Source of the DNA: an uncultured Actinomyces sp. | GTDB lineage: Bacteria > Actinomycetota > Actinomycetes > Actinomycetales > Actinomycetaceae | NCBI GenBank assembly: GCA_938028585.1 | Contig: CALIZH010000274.1 | Coordinates: 1 to 8,794, forward strand | Direction of reading: 5' to 3' | DNA: 8,794 nucleotides | Part shown: piece by piece, positions 1-4,668 of the stretch | How the letters are laid out: every line of letters begins with the position of its first letter | Numbering within the stretch: position 1 is the first letter of the stretch | The notes under the pieces: model-generated | Told to the model about the DNA's origin: nothing | The model's input: only the letters and a program-made list of their open reading frames with translations | Databases searched by the model: none | Translations under genes and position numbers: made by a program

Positions 1-131
1 TTTCGGATAAGAAGGTACGTGCCGGAGTTTTGCGCTTCGTTCTTCTAGATGGAGTGAACCATCCTGTTACTGTGAAGGTTAATACGCAGGAAGTAATTGA
101 TTGCGCTCTCTCGATGGGGATGCGACAGTGA
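1..131 (+). CDS. aroB: 3-dehydroquinate synthase, C-terminal end (partial)
   Basis: Only the last 42 codons are present (first full codon at base 3, TGA at 129-131). The visible tail begins SDKKVRAGVLRFVLLDGV, which matches the C-terminal region of AroB, where the DKK.R.G..RFVLL pattern precedes a short helix and the end of the protein. AroB is a cytoplasmic NAD- and metal-dependent enzyme that closes DAHP to 3-dehydroquinate, the second step of the shikimate pathway. The next gene starts inside its last codons, so the two are probably cotranscribed and translationally coupled. The N-terminal catalytic part lies outside the window, so integrity of the enzyme cannot be judged. Confidence 0.85.
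   Translation, partial: SDKKVRAGVLRFVLLDGVNHPVTVKVNTQEVIDCALSMGMRQ
116..120 (+). promoter_or_regulatory. Ribosome binding site fixing the GTG start at 128
   Basis: GGGGA at 116-120 lies 7 bases before the GTG at 128-130. The only earlier in-frame candidate, TTG at 101, has no such site. The GTG overlaps the aroB stop as GTGA, a typical coupling arrangement. Confidence 0.6.
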
Positions 132-664
132 ATGGGCGTGCGCGCCCGACCTTGGTTCTTGTTGGGACCTCTGGAAGCGGAAAAACCTGCGTTGCACAGG
201 AAATTGCAAAGACCTGTGGCTTAAGAGTGCAAGAAGATCAAGAACTTCTTGAATCGTCATATTCGCGATCATTTGATGAATTAGTGTTGGATGAGCAATT
301 CCCGTTGCAAGAAGCACTGGAGAGCGCTGGAATCCAGCTTTTGTCCGATGGCTGCGATATTGCCGTGTTGTCGCCCTCGCAGGTCAATAGTTCATGGATT
401 CTTTCCAAGCTTTCGCAGCTGATCGATGAAGGTACTTCAGTTGTGCTTCTGAGGACTTCCATCGATGAGGCTGCGCGTCGCGTGGGACTCAATGCGCCGC
501 GTTCTGTGGGATTGGGGACCCCAAGAGCGCTATTTGCCGCGATGAGTCGGCAATTGGATAGCACTTACCAAGATCTCGCCACTTTCTCATGTGATACTGG
601 CGAAAATACGGCGCGTGAGGTAGCGGATACCATCATTGCGGCGTGTAAGATAGCCACGGTTTAA
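128..664 (+). CDS. Divergent shikimate-kinase-like P-loop protein
   Basis: A 178-residue protein of shikimate-kinase size. Seen: Walker A GTSGSGKT at residues 13-20; a strand-helix order like AroK; an acidic EDQELLE at 36-42 resembling the DSDQEIE of E. coli AroK; and a C-terminal part (R141, then TYQDLA, then AREVADTII) resembling the AroK R-x-PLYEE-A and final helix. Missing by eye: the GE..FR motif (DEQFPLQ at 55-61), the GGG shikimate-binding loop (VLSPS at 80-84) and the RPLL lid motif (RSVG at 125-128). These residues hold shikimate in characterised kinases. Inference: it binds a nucleotide but may not phosphorylate shikimate; a genuine aroK may lie upstream of aroB, outside the window. 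It sits between aroB and efp and overlaps aroB, so it is likely expressed with the aromatic pathway. It could also be a functional but very divergent AroK, or an unrelated small NTPase. Confidence 0.7.
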   Translation: MNGRARPTLVLVGTSGSGKTCVAQEIAKTCGLRVQEDQELLESSYSRSFDELVLDEQFPLQEALESAGIQLLSDGCDIAVLSPSQVNSSWILSKLSQLIDEGTSVVLLRTSIDEAARRVGLNAPRSVGLGTPRALFAAMSRQLDSTYQDLATFSCDTGENTAREVADTIIAACKIATV

Positions 665-676
665 GCTCACCCGATT

Positions 677-683
677 GGGAGGA
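677..683 (+). promoter_or_regulatory. Strong ribosome binding site of efp
   Basis: GGGAGGA at 677-683 followed by a 7-base T/A-rich spacer before GTG at 691. It lies in the 26-base gap after the kinase-like gene and fixes the non-ATG start of efp. Confidence 0.7.
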
Positions 684-690
684 TTTTATA

Positions 691-1254
691 GTGGCAACGA
701 CAAATGATCTGAAGAACGGCACCGTCATGGTGATCGACGGCCAGCTCTGGCAGGTTGTCGAGTTCCAGCATGTCAAGCCGGGTAAGGGCCCCGCATTCGT
801 TCGCACCAAGATCAAGAATGTCCTCTCTGGCAAGATCGTTGATCGCACTTTCAATGCGGGCATGAAGATCGAGACTGCGACGGTTGACCGTCGTGATATG
901 ACCTACCTCTACCAGGATGGTACCGACTACGTCTTCATGGATTCCTCTACCTACGAGCAAATCAATGTCCCTGCAGAGGTTGTCGGCGACGCTGCTCATT
1001 TCATGGTTGAGAATCAGGATGTGATTGTTTCTCAGCACGATGGTCAGGTACTCTTCATTGAACTTCCTGCGACGGTCGTTTTGACGATTGCGCACACCGA
1101 GCCCGGTTTGCAGGGTGACCGTTCTTCCGCTGGTACGAAGCCTGCAACGCTCGAAACCGGTTACGAAATCCAGGTTCCGCTCTTCATGGAAGAGGGTACC
1201 CGCGTGAAGGTTGATACCCGCGATGGTTCCTACTCCGGACGTGTGACTGACTGA
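691..1254 (+). CDS. efp: Translation elongation factor P
   Basis: A 187-residue protein, the normal EF-P length, starting at GTG. EF-P binds stalled ribosomes between the P and E sites and speeds peptide bond formation at polyproline stretches. Seen: an N-terminal KOW-like domain with the loop VKPGKGPAF, where K32 sits at the tip that reaches the peptidyl-transferase centre; two following OB-type domains; and the C-terminal signature VDTRDGSYSGRV. The PGKGP loop is the actinobacterial form, described in Corynebacterium as working with an unmodified lysine; no modification enzyme gene is visible nearby. Codon choice looks strongly biased to C-ending codons, as in highly expressed genes. It ends in a tandem TGA-TAA, and the second stop overlaps the nusB ATG by one base, so the two genes are tightly linked. 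Confidence 0.97.
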   Translation: MATTNDLKNGTVMVIDGQLWQVVEFQHVKPGKGPAFVRTKIKNVLSGKIVDRTFNAGMKIETATVDRRDMTYLYQDGTDYVFMDSSTYEQINVPAEVVGDAAHFMVENQDVIVSQHDGQVLFIELPATVVLTIAHTEPGLQGDRSSAGTKPATLETGYEIQVPLFMEEGTRVKVDTRDGSYSGRVTD

Positions 1255-1256
1255 TA

Positions 1257-1802
1257 ATGTCTCACAAACATCAGTTCACTTCTCGTACCAAAGCACGTAA
1301 GCGTGCCGCTGATGTCGTCTACGAGGCAGATCAGCGTGGCATGGGGCGTAATGCCACTGTCTTGCGTGATCTCCTTCGTGAGCGCAAGGTCATTACAGCA
1401 GCACTGACACCTCTCCCGGATTATTCGATTCGTATGATCGAAGGTGTCGCCGACGAGCTGTACCGGATTGATCGTTTGATTGATACTCATGCTCGTACCG
1501 GCCTTGATCGAATTCCCGCAGTCGATCGCGCAGTCCTGCGAGTCGCAGTCTGGGAAATGCTGTCTAACTCTGAAGAGGTTCCTCCCGTTATTGCAATCGA
1601 CGAGGCAATTTCAATTGTTAAGTCGATTTCAACGGAAGAATCCGCAGGCTTTGTGAATGCGATTCTTGATGCGATACGTCAAGATATTGAGTCTCCTTCA
1701 TGGTCTCGGCGCTCAAGCGAGGTCGACAATGGCAATGAGCCTGATGAAGAACTCAGTGCGGATGAACTGACAGAGCTAGATGATCTTCTCAACGAATACT
1801 GA
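1257..1802 (+). CDS. nusB: Transcription antitermination factor NusB
   Basis: A 181-residue protein. NusB pairs with NusE (ribosomal protein S10), binds boxA RNA and takes part in rRNA antitermination. Seen: the N-terminal SRTKARKRAADVVYEAD helix typical of NusB; the DRIPAVDRAVLRVAVWEML segment at about 84-101; and the VIAIDEAISIVKSIS...AGFVNAILDAI core at 111-140, which are family hallmarks. After residue 145 there is an extra acidic, probably disordered tail of about 35 residues rich in D and E; the usual family length is nearer 140, and such tails occur in actinobacterial NusB. The start codon overlaps the second efp stop codon. A strong terminator follows, so this is the last gene of its transcription unit. 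Confidence 0.96.
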   Translation: MSHKHQFTSRTKARKRAADVVYEADQRGMGRNATVLRDLLRERKVITAALTPLPDYSIRMIEGVADELYRIDRLIDTHARTGLDRIPAVDRAVLRVAVWEMLSNSEEVPPVIAIDEAISIVKSISTEESAGFVNAILDAIRQDIESPSWSRRSSEVDNGNEPDEELSADELTELDDLLNEY

Positions 1803-1816
1803 AATAGTGTGAGTGG

Positions 1817-1848
1817 TAAACGGGGGTGCCTACAGGTACCCCCGTTTA
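1817..1848 (+). terminator. Terminator hairpin after nusB
   Basis: Arms 1817-1830 and 1835-1848 form a 14-bp stem (TAAACGGGGGTGCC with GGTACCCCCGTTTA, one G-U pair) around a TACA loop. It begins 14 bases after the nusB stop. The A-rich left foot and T-rich right foot give a short U-tract (GTTTA), and the stem is nearly symmetric. No longer T-run follows, as is common in actinobacteria. Confidence 0.85.
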
Positions 1849-1861
1849 TGACACTCCGAAC

Positions 1862-1882
1862 ACATCAATCAGGGTGTGATGT
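1862..1882. repeat. Dyad ACATCA / TGATGT, first copy
   Basis: ACATCA at 1862-1867 and TGATGT at 1877-1882, separated by 9 bases. The same two arms recur at 2096-2111 with a 4-base spacer. Repeated arms could mark a protein-binding site, or be chance in AT-rich sequence. Confidence 0.35.
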
Positions 1883-1896
1883 TTAACACAAAAGAC

Positions 1897-1925
1897 TGTG
1901 AAGGAAATTGTTCCAACTTTTCACA
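1897..1925. repeat. Interrupted dyad TGTGAAGGAA / TTCC..TTCACA
   Basis: TGTGAA (1897-1902) pairs with TTCACA (1920-1925), and GGAA (1903-1906) with TTCC (1911-1914). The loop is ATTG and a 5-base bulge (1915-1919) lies on the right arm. It could be an operator or an RNA stem; no function can be assigned. Confidence 0.35.
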
Positions 1926-1991
1926 CTCGCACTTCTCTTTAATTCCTGCTATAGCCACCTGCTCGAATTTCAGTTTGTTTTGCGATGCTCT

Positions 1992-2055
1992 AAGAGTTTC
2001 CCGCCCTGCAGGTCACAGGCAGTTTCTACTTCAAAATTGATGGCAAGAGTTTCCC
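1992..2055. repeat. 11-bp direct repeat AAGAGTTTCCC
   Basis: Two identical copies at 1992-2002 and 2045-2055, 53 bases apart, both followed by a C/G-rich stretch that ends in GCAG. The TTTCCC/TTCCCC element is complementary to a GGGAA/GGGGAA-type Shine-Dalgarno sequence, which matters if this stretch is transcribed as a small RNA. Confidence 0.45.
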
Positions 2056-2095
2056 CGCAGCGAAACGGAAGCTGAGCAATCACGTTCTTAAACAC

Positions 2096-2117
2096 ACATC
2101 AGTATTGATGTTTTTTT
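2096..2117 (+). terminator. Terminator-like hairpin with seven-T tract
   Basis: ACATCA (2096-2101), loop GTAT, TGATGT (2106-2111), running into T at 2111-2117. The 6-bp stem is short and AT-rich, but a hairpin followed directly by a T-run is the classic intrinsic terminator layout. No gene lies immediately before it; nusB is nearly 300 bases upstream and has its own terminator. Confidence 0.4.
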
Positions 2118-2120
2118 GAA

Positions 2121-2140
2121 CGAGTCCTCACTCGCTTTTT
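2121..2140 (+). terminator. Second terminator-like hairpin with T-tract
   Basis: CGAGT (2121-2125), loop CCTC, ACTCG (2130-2134), then C and five T (2136-2140). It stands three bases after the previous T-run, so the two form a tandem pair. The stem has only 5 bp, so each alone would be weak. Confidence 0.35.
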
Positions 2141-2153
2141 GCCTGTGTTGCAC

Positions 2154-2201
2154 GCATCGTCGGTTGCAGTTGCACCAAAAACTATCAAAATAGTGCGATG
2201 C
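2154..2201. repeat. Inverted repeat flanking the putative mihF promoter
   Basis: GCATCG at 2154-2159 and CGATGC at 2196-2201 enclose the candidate -35 and -10 elements. Between them is a smaller dyad, ACTAT (2181-2185) CAAA ATAGT (2190-2194), on the candidate -10. These are plausible operator positions; function is unknown. Confidence 0.3.
2164..2191 (+). promoter_or_regulatory. Possible promoter of the mihF operon
   Basis: TTGCAG (2164-2169) as -35 and CAAAAT (2186-2191) as -10 with a 16-base spacer. Both are partial matches to the housekeeping consensus. Transcription would begin near base 2198, about 45 bases before mihF. A promoter is expected here because the preceding unit is terminated after nusB, but the exact elements are uncertain. 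Confidence 0.3.
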
Positions 2202-2203
2202 TT

Positions 2204-2220
2204 ATTCCTGTCAGGGGAAT
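2204..2220. repeat. Small dyad in the mihF leader
   Basis: ATTCC (2204-2208) and GGAAT (2216-2220), with an overlapping CCTG-T-CAGG palindrome at 2207-2215. It ends 7 bases before the mihF ribosome binding site, so it could act as an operator or as a leader stem affecting translation. Confidence 0.3.
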
Positions 2221-2242
2221 CTAGAAAAAGGAGCGTAGTGAG

Positions 2243-2554
2243 ATGGCACTGCCAGATCTGACTCCGCAACAGCGAGCCCAGGCTCTTGAAAAGGCGACGC
2301 GCGCTCGTCGTCGGCGCGCTGAGGTGAAGGATGCGCTCAAATCGCGAAAGATTACTCTGTCTGAAGTCATCGACATGGCTGCAACAGATGATGCAATCGC
2401 GAAGATGAAAGTGCGTTCTTTACTGGAAGCCCTGCCTAGAGTCGGTGTAAGTACTGCGGAAGCACTGATGAACGAGATCAAGATTGCGCCTTCAAGGCGT
2501 GTTCGAGGTCTTGGTCAGGTGCAGCGAGAAGAATTAATTCGTCGCTTCGGCTGA
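2243..2554 (+). CDS. mihF: Actinobacterial integration host factor (mIHF)
   Basis: A 103-residue basic protein. mIHF (sIHF in Streptomyces) is an actinobacterial nucleoid protein unrelated to E. coli IHF; it binds duplex DNA through a helix-two-turn-helix motif and shapes the chromosome. Seen: the N-terminal MALPDLTPQQRAQALEKA; a run of Arg and Lys in the long helix at about 20-37; and the C-terminal H2TH-like part LEALPRVGVSTAEALMNEI followed by RRVRGLGQVQ at 85-94, the family hallmark. AAGGAG at 2228-2233, 9 bases before ATG, supports the start. It opens the block with gmk and rpoZ, the same order as in Mycobacterium and Streptomyces. The structured upstream region suggests its expression is regulated. 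Confidence 0.95.
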   Translation: MALPDLTPQQRAQALEKATRARRRRAEVKDALKSRKITLSEVIDMAATDDAIAKMKVRSLLEALPRVGVSTAEALMNEIKIAPSRRVRGLGQVQREELIRRFG

Positions 2555-2585
2555 ACTTTTAAGCCAGCTGTGGCAGCATACAGGC

Positions 2586-3143
2586 ATGTCTTCATCTACG
2601 GTTACTGTCATTGCAGGTCCCACGGCTGTTGGTAAGGGAACTGTGATCGCGCGCTTGCGTGAGCTATTTCCTGAAGTTGAACTCTCGGTTTCGATGACAA
2701 CGCGTTCTCCGCGACCGGGAGAAATCGACGGGGTGCACTACCACTTTGTCACTGAGGACCAGTTCGCCCAGCTCATTGATTCCAAACAAATGCTGGAGTG
2801 GGCACTCGTTCACGGGAAATATCATTACGGAACACCGCGTGGTCCAGTTGATGATGCAGTTCGACGCGGAGTGCCTTTCCTGCTCGAAATCGATGTTGCT
2901 GGTGTGCGTCAAGTTCGTGAATCGCTTCCGGACGCTCGCTTTGTTTTTATCGCACCGCCATCGTGGGAAGTGCTTGTCTCTCGCTTGGTCGGTCGCGGTA
3001 CTGAAGGCCCTGCTGAACAAGAGCGTCGTTTGCGTACGGCAAAGGTAGAGCTTGCAGCTGCAGATGAGTTTGATGTCACCATCGTTAATGATGATTTGGA
3101 GCTTGCTGTCCATGAACTAGCCCATGTGATGGGGCTAGAATAG
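2586..3143 (+). CDS. gmk: Guanylate kinase
   Basis: A 185-residue cytoplasmic enzyme that phosphorylates GMP (and dGMP) to GDP with ATP, feeding GTP and (p)ppGpp pools. Seen: P-loop GPTAVGKGT at 11-19; the GMP-binding segment SVSMTTRSPRPGEIDGVHYHF at about 34-54; the WALVHGKYHYGTPR segment at 72-85; LEIDVAGV at 100-107; the lid region with GRGTE..EQERRLR at 136-150; and the final DVTIVNDDL. Length is normal. The start is the only sensible one, close before the core, but its Shine-Dalgarno is weak (only AGG at 2582-2584, too near), so translation may depend on coupling with mihF 31 bases upstream. A hairpin overlaps its 3' end. Confidence 0.96.
   Translation: MSSSTVTVIAGPTAVGKGTVIARLRELFPEVELSVSMTTRSPRPGEIDGVHYHFVTEDQFAQLIDSKQMLEWALVHGKYHYGTPRGPVDDAVRRGVPFLLEIDVAGVRQVRESLPDARFVFIAPPSWEVLVSRLVGRGTEGPAEQERRLRTAKVELAAADEFDVTIVNDDLELAVHELAHVMGLE
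3117..3138 (+). other. Hairpin at the 3' end of gmk
   Basis: CTAGCCC (3117-3123) pairs with GGGCTAG (3132-3138), 7 perfect bp around an 8-base loop; an alternative 9-bp stem with one bulged G and a GTG loop is also possible. It ends 2 bases before the gmk stop codon. No T-run follows, so it is more likely an RNA-processing, stability or partial attenuation element between gmk and rpoZ than a terminator. Confidence 0.4.
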
Positions 3144-3167
3144 AAGCCGGTTCTTGCCAGTTACATC

Positions 3168-3174
3168 AGGAGAG
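3168..3174 (+). promoter_or_regulatory. Ribosome binding site deciding the rpoZ start
   Basis: AGGAGAG at 3168-3174, 6 bases before ATG at 3181. It lies downstream of the in-frame TTG at 3154, which rules out that longer start. Confidence 0.75.
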
Positions 3175-3180
3175 ATTTGC

Positions 3181-3447
3181 ATGTCCGGAATTGTTGCGCA
3201 GCCCGAAGGCATCACCTACCCGCCGATTGACGACCTGCTGGAGCACGTCGATTCAAAGTATGCCTTGGTGATTTTTGCTGCCCGTCGTGCTCGTCAGATC
3301 AACTCCTACAACATCCAGCTTGAGCAGAACATGATCCAGTTCGTCGGCCCTGTTGTAGAAACTGAAGTCGACGAGAAGCCCTTGGCGATCGCACTTCGCG
3401 AAATTGATGAAGGCCTGTTGACCCTTGAGTCAGCACCCCAAGCCTGA
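3181..3447 (+). CDS. rpoZ: DNA-directed RNA polymerase omega subunit
   Basis: An 88-residue protein of omega-subunit size. Omega wraps the beta-prime C-terminus and assists RNA polymerase assembly. Seen: ITYPPIDDLLEHVDSKYALVIFAARRARQIN at about 11-41, the conserved actinobacterial omega core, followed by a short acidic C-terminal helix (KPLAIALREIDEGLL). It lies between gmk and coaBC as in other actinobacteria. Its last 23 bases overlap the start of coaBC, so the two are translationally linked. Confidence 0.96.
   Translation: MSGIVAQPEGITYPPIDDLLEHVDSKYALVIFAARRARQINSYNIQLEQNMIQFVGPVVETEVDEKPLAIALREIDEGLLTLESAPQA
3409..3413 (+). promoter_or_regulatory. Ribosome binding site for the TTG start of coaBC
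   Basis: GAAGG at 3409-3413, inside rpoZ, 11 bases before TTG at 3425. A stop codon lies in frame at 3419-3421 and no other start codon precedes the conserved IVLGVSAGIAAYK, so TTG is the only usable start. Confidence 0.55.
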
Positions 3448-4663
3448 TCAGCAGCCCGCTCACATCGTTCTCGGTGTGTCAGCGGGCATTGCTGCATATA
3501 AAGCCGTTTTCCTTTTGAGAATCCTTCAAAGAGACGGCTACCGTGTCCGCGTTGTTCCAACACCTTCTTCGCTTGAGTTCGTTGGGCGAGCAACCTGGGA
3601 AGGGCTCACCCTCGAGAGCGTGAACACTGACGTTTTTCATGGTGGGGGAGCAGACCATGTCGAGTTAGCGCGGGGTTGTGCCGCTATTGTTATTGCACCC
3701 GCTACAGCTGATGTTATTGCTCGGATAGCGAATGGTCAGGCCGATGACCTTTTGACAACCACTGTTCTTGCCAGCGATTGCCCTGTAGTTATTGCACCTG
3801 CTATGCACACGCAAATGTGGCGCGCGGCCGCAACGCAGGAGAATATTGCCCGCCTTCGGAAGCGCGGATATATCATCGTCGGCCCGGAAAACGGCGATCT
3901 TGCTTCCGGTGACCACGGGGCTGGTCGTATGAGTGAACCTGAGGTTATCGCTGCCCAAGTGCGCAAAGCATATGGTGTATCAGGTGACCTTGCGGGAAAG
4001 AAAATTCTGATCACCGCCGGTGGAACTCGTGAAGCGATTGATCCAGTCCGCTTCCTTGGTAACCGCTCGACTGGTCGACAGGGAATCGCGATCGCCCGCG
4101 AGGCCCTTAGTCGCGGGGCCGAGGTTACTTTAATAACTTCCAATATTGAGGCTGCTCTTATTCCTCAGGGGTGCAGCGTGATCGATGCTCCTTCCGCTCA
4201 AGACGTCTATGACGCTGTGATGTCTCATCTTGGGCACAGCGATGCATTGGTCATGGCGGCTGCGGTTGCTGACTACCGACCACGGGCGGCCTCGGCCTCG
4301 AAAATCAAAAAAGAAGAGAACGAATCAGCGCCACCTCGGATCGAACTCACAGAAACGACTGATGTCCTGCGCAGCGTGAGTTCGGCTCCTAACCGTCCCC
4401 GCGTGGTCCTTGGCTTTGCGGCTGAGACCGGCGATCAAAACACCGTACTGTCCTATGGGGCAGCGAAAGCCAAGCGTAAAGGTGCGGACTATCTTGCTGT
4501 GAATGCAGTGGGTACCGATATCGGATTTGGCGATGTTCCCAACTATGTATATGTCCTGAACCAAGAGGGGTTGGTAGTGACCCAAGGTGGGGGAACGAAG
4601 GCAGATGTTGCCCGAATCCTCATTGATCTTATTTCACAGCGGTTCGATACGATGGAGGCGTGA
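3425..4663 (+). CDS. coaBC: Bifunctional phosphopantothenoylcysteine synthetase/decarboxylase
   Basis: A 412-residue two-domain enzyme of coenzyme A synthesis. The C-terminal CoaB half joins 4'-phosphopantothenate to cysteine using CTP; the N-terminal CoaC half, an FMN protein, decarboxylates the product to 4'-phosphopantetheine. CoaC (about 13-185): IVLGVSAGIAAYK; the likely catalytic H78 in DHVELA; APATADV in place of PASANT; and PAMHTQMW. CoaB (about 190-405): ILITAGGTREAIDPVRFLGNRSTG with N213; AAAVADYRP; KIKK at 293-296; and GFAAET. The E. coli C158 position in ACGDIGPGRM reads ASGDHGAGRM here, that is S161 instead of Cys; mycobacterial proteins may also lack this Cys, so this may be lineage-typical. 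Start is TTG, overlapping rpoZ by 23 bases. Identity is secure. Confidence 0.96.
   Translation: MSQHPKPDQQPAHIVLGVSAGIAAYKAVFLLRILQRDGYRVRVVPTPSSLEFVGRATWEGLTLESVNTDVFHGGGADHVELARGCAAIVIAPATADVIARIANGQADDLLTTTVLASDCPVVIAPAMHTQMWRAAATQENIARLRKRGYIIVGPENGDLASGDHGAGRMSEPEVIAAQVRKAYGVSGDLAGKKILITAGGTREAIDPVRFLGNRSTGRQGIAIAREALSRGAEVTLITSNIEAALIPQGCSVIDAPSAQDVYDAVMSHLGHSDALVMAAAVADYRPRAASASKIKKEENESAPPRIELTETTDVLRSVSSAPNRPRVVLGFAAETGDQNTVLSYGAAKAKRKGADYLAVNAVGTDIGFGDVPNYVYVLNQEGLVVTQGGGTKADVARILIDLISQRFDTMEA
4654..4658 (+). promoter_or_regulatory. Ribosome binding site deciding the metK start
   Basis: GGAGG at 4654-4658 lies 10 bases before ATG at 4669 but only one base before the GTG at 4660, which is too close to work. 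It therefore favours the ATG, even though the GTG overlaps the coaBC stop. Confidence 0.65.
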
Positions 4664-4668
4664 GCGAT

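Larger units (their letters stand above)
1849..2242 (+). other. Structured intergenic region between nusB and mihF
   Basis: About 390 bases with no convincing coding sequence on either strand. The stretch looks more AT-rich than its neighbours and carries several dyads, one 11-bp direct repeat, two terminator-like hairpins and a possible promoter, listed separately. In Streptomyces coelicolor the corresponding position, between nusB and the mIHF gene, holds bldD and pyr/car genes; here none is present. Some of this sequence may be a mihF leader or a small-RNA gene. Confidence 0.6.

Noticed and set aside
667..1095. 142-codon open frame on the minus strand over efp
   Set aside because: Shadow of efp, whose identity and codon bias are clear.
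1897..1925. CRP-like half sites TGTGA and TCACA
   Set aside because: The spacing is 19 bases rather than the 6 of a CRP-type site, so it does not match that operator; kept only as a dyad.
1879..2040. A 53-codon open frame (ATG 1879 to TGA 2040) in the nusB-mihF gap, with AGGG four bases upstream
   Set aside because: Composition is odd (many Cys, Ser, Phe, His), codon use differs from neighbours, spacing to AGGG is short, and no family is recognised. More likely chance in a noncoding region.
1992..2055. CRISPR-like direct repeats
   Set aside because: Only two 11-bp copies, far too short and too few for an array.
2664..3113. 149-codon open frame on the minus strand inside gmk
   Set aside because: Opposite-strand shadow of a well-supported guanylate kinase; no recognisable protein features and no ribosome binding context considered convincing.
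3736..4143. 135-codon open frame on the minus strand inside coaBC
   Set aside because: Shadow of the coaBC reading frame; Arg/Pro/Ala-rich translation typical of antisense frames.
4600..4668. SAM riboswitch upstream of metK
   Set aside because: metK is preceded directly by coaBC coding sequence with no leader in which such a structure could lie.
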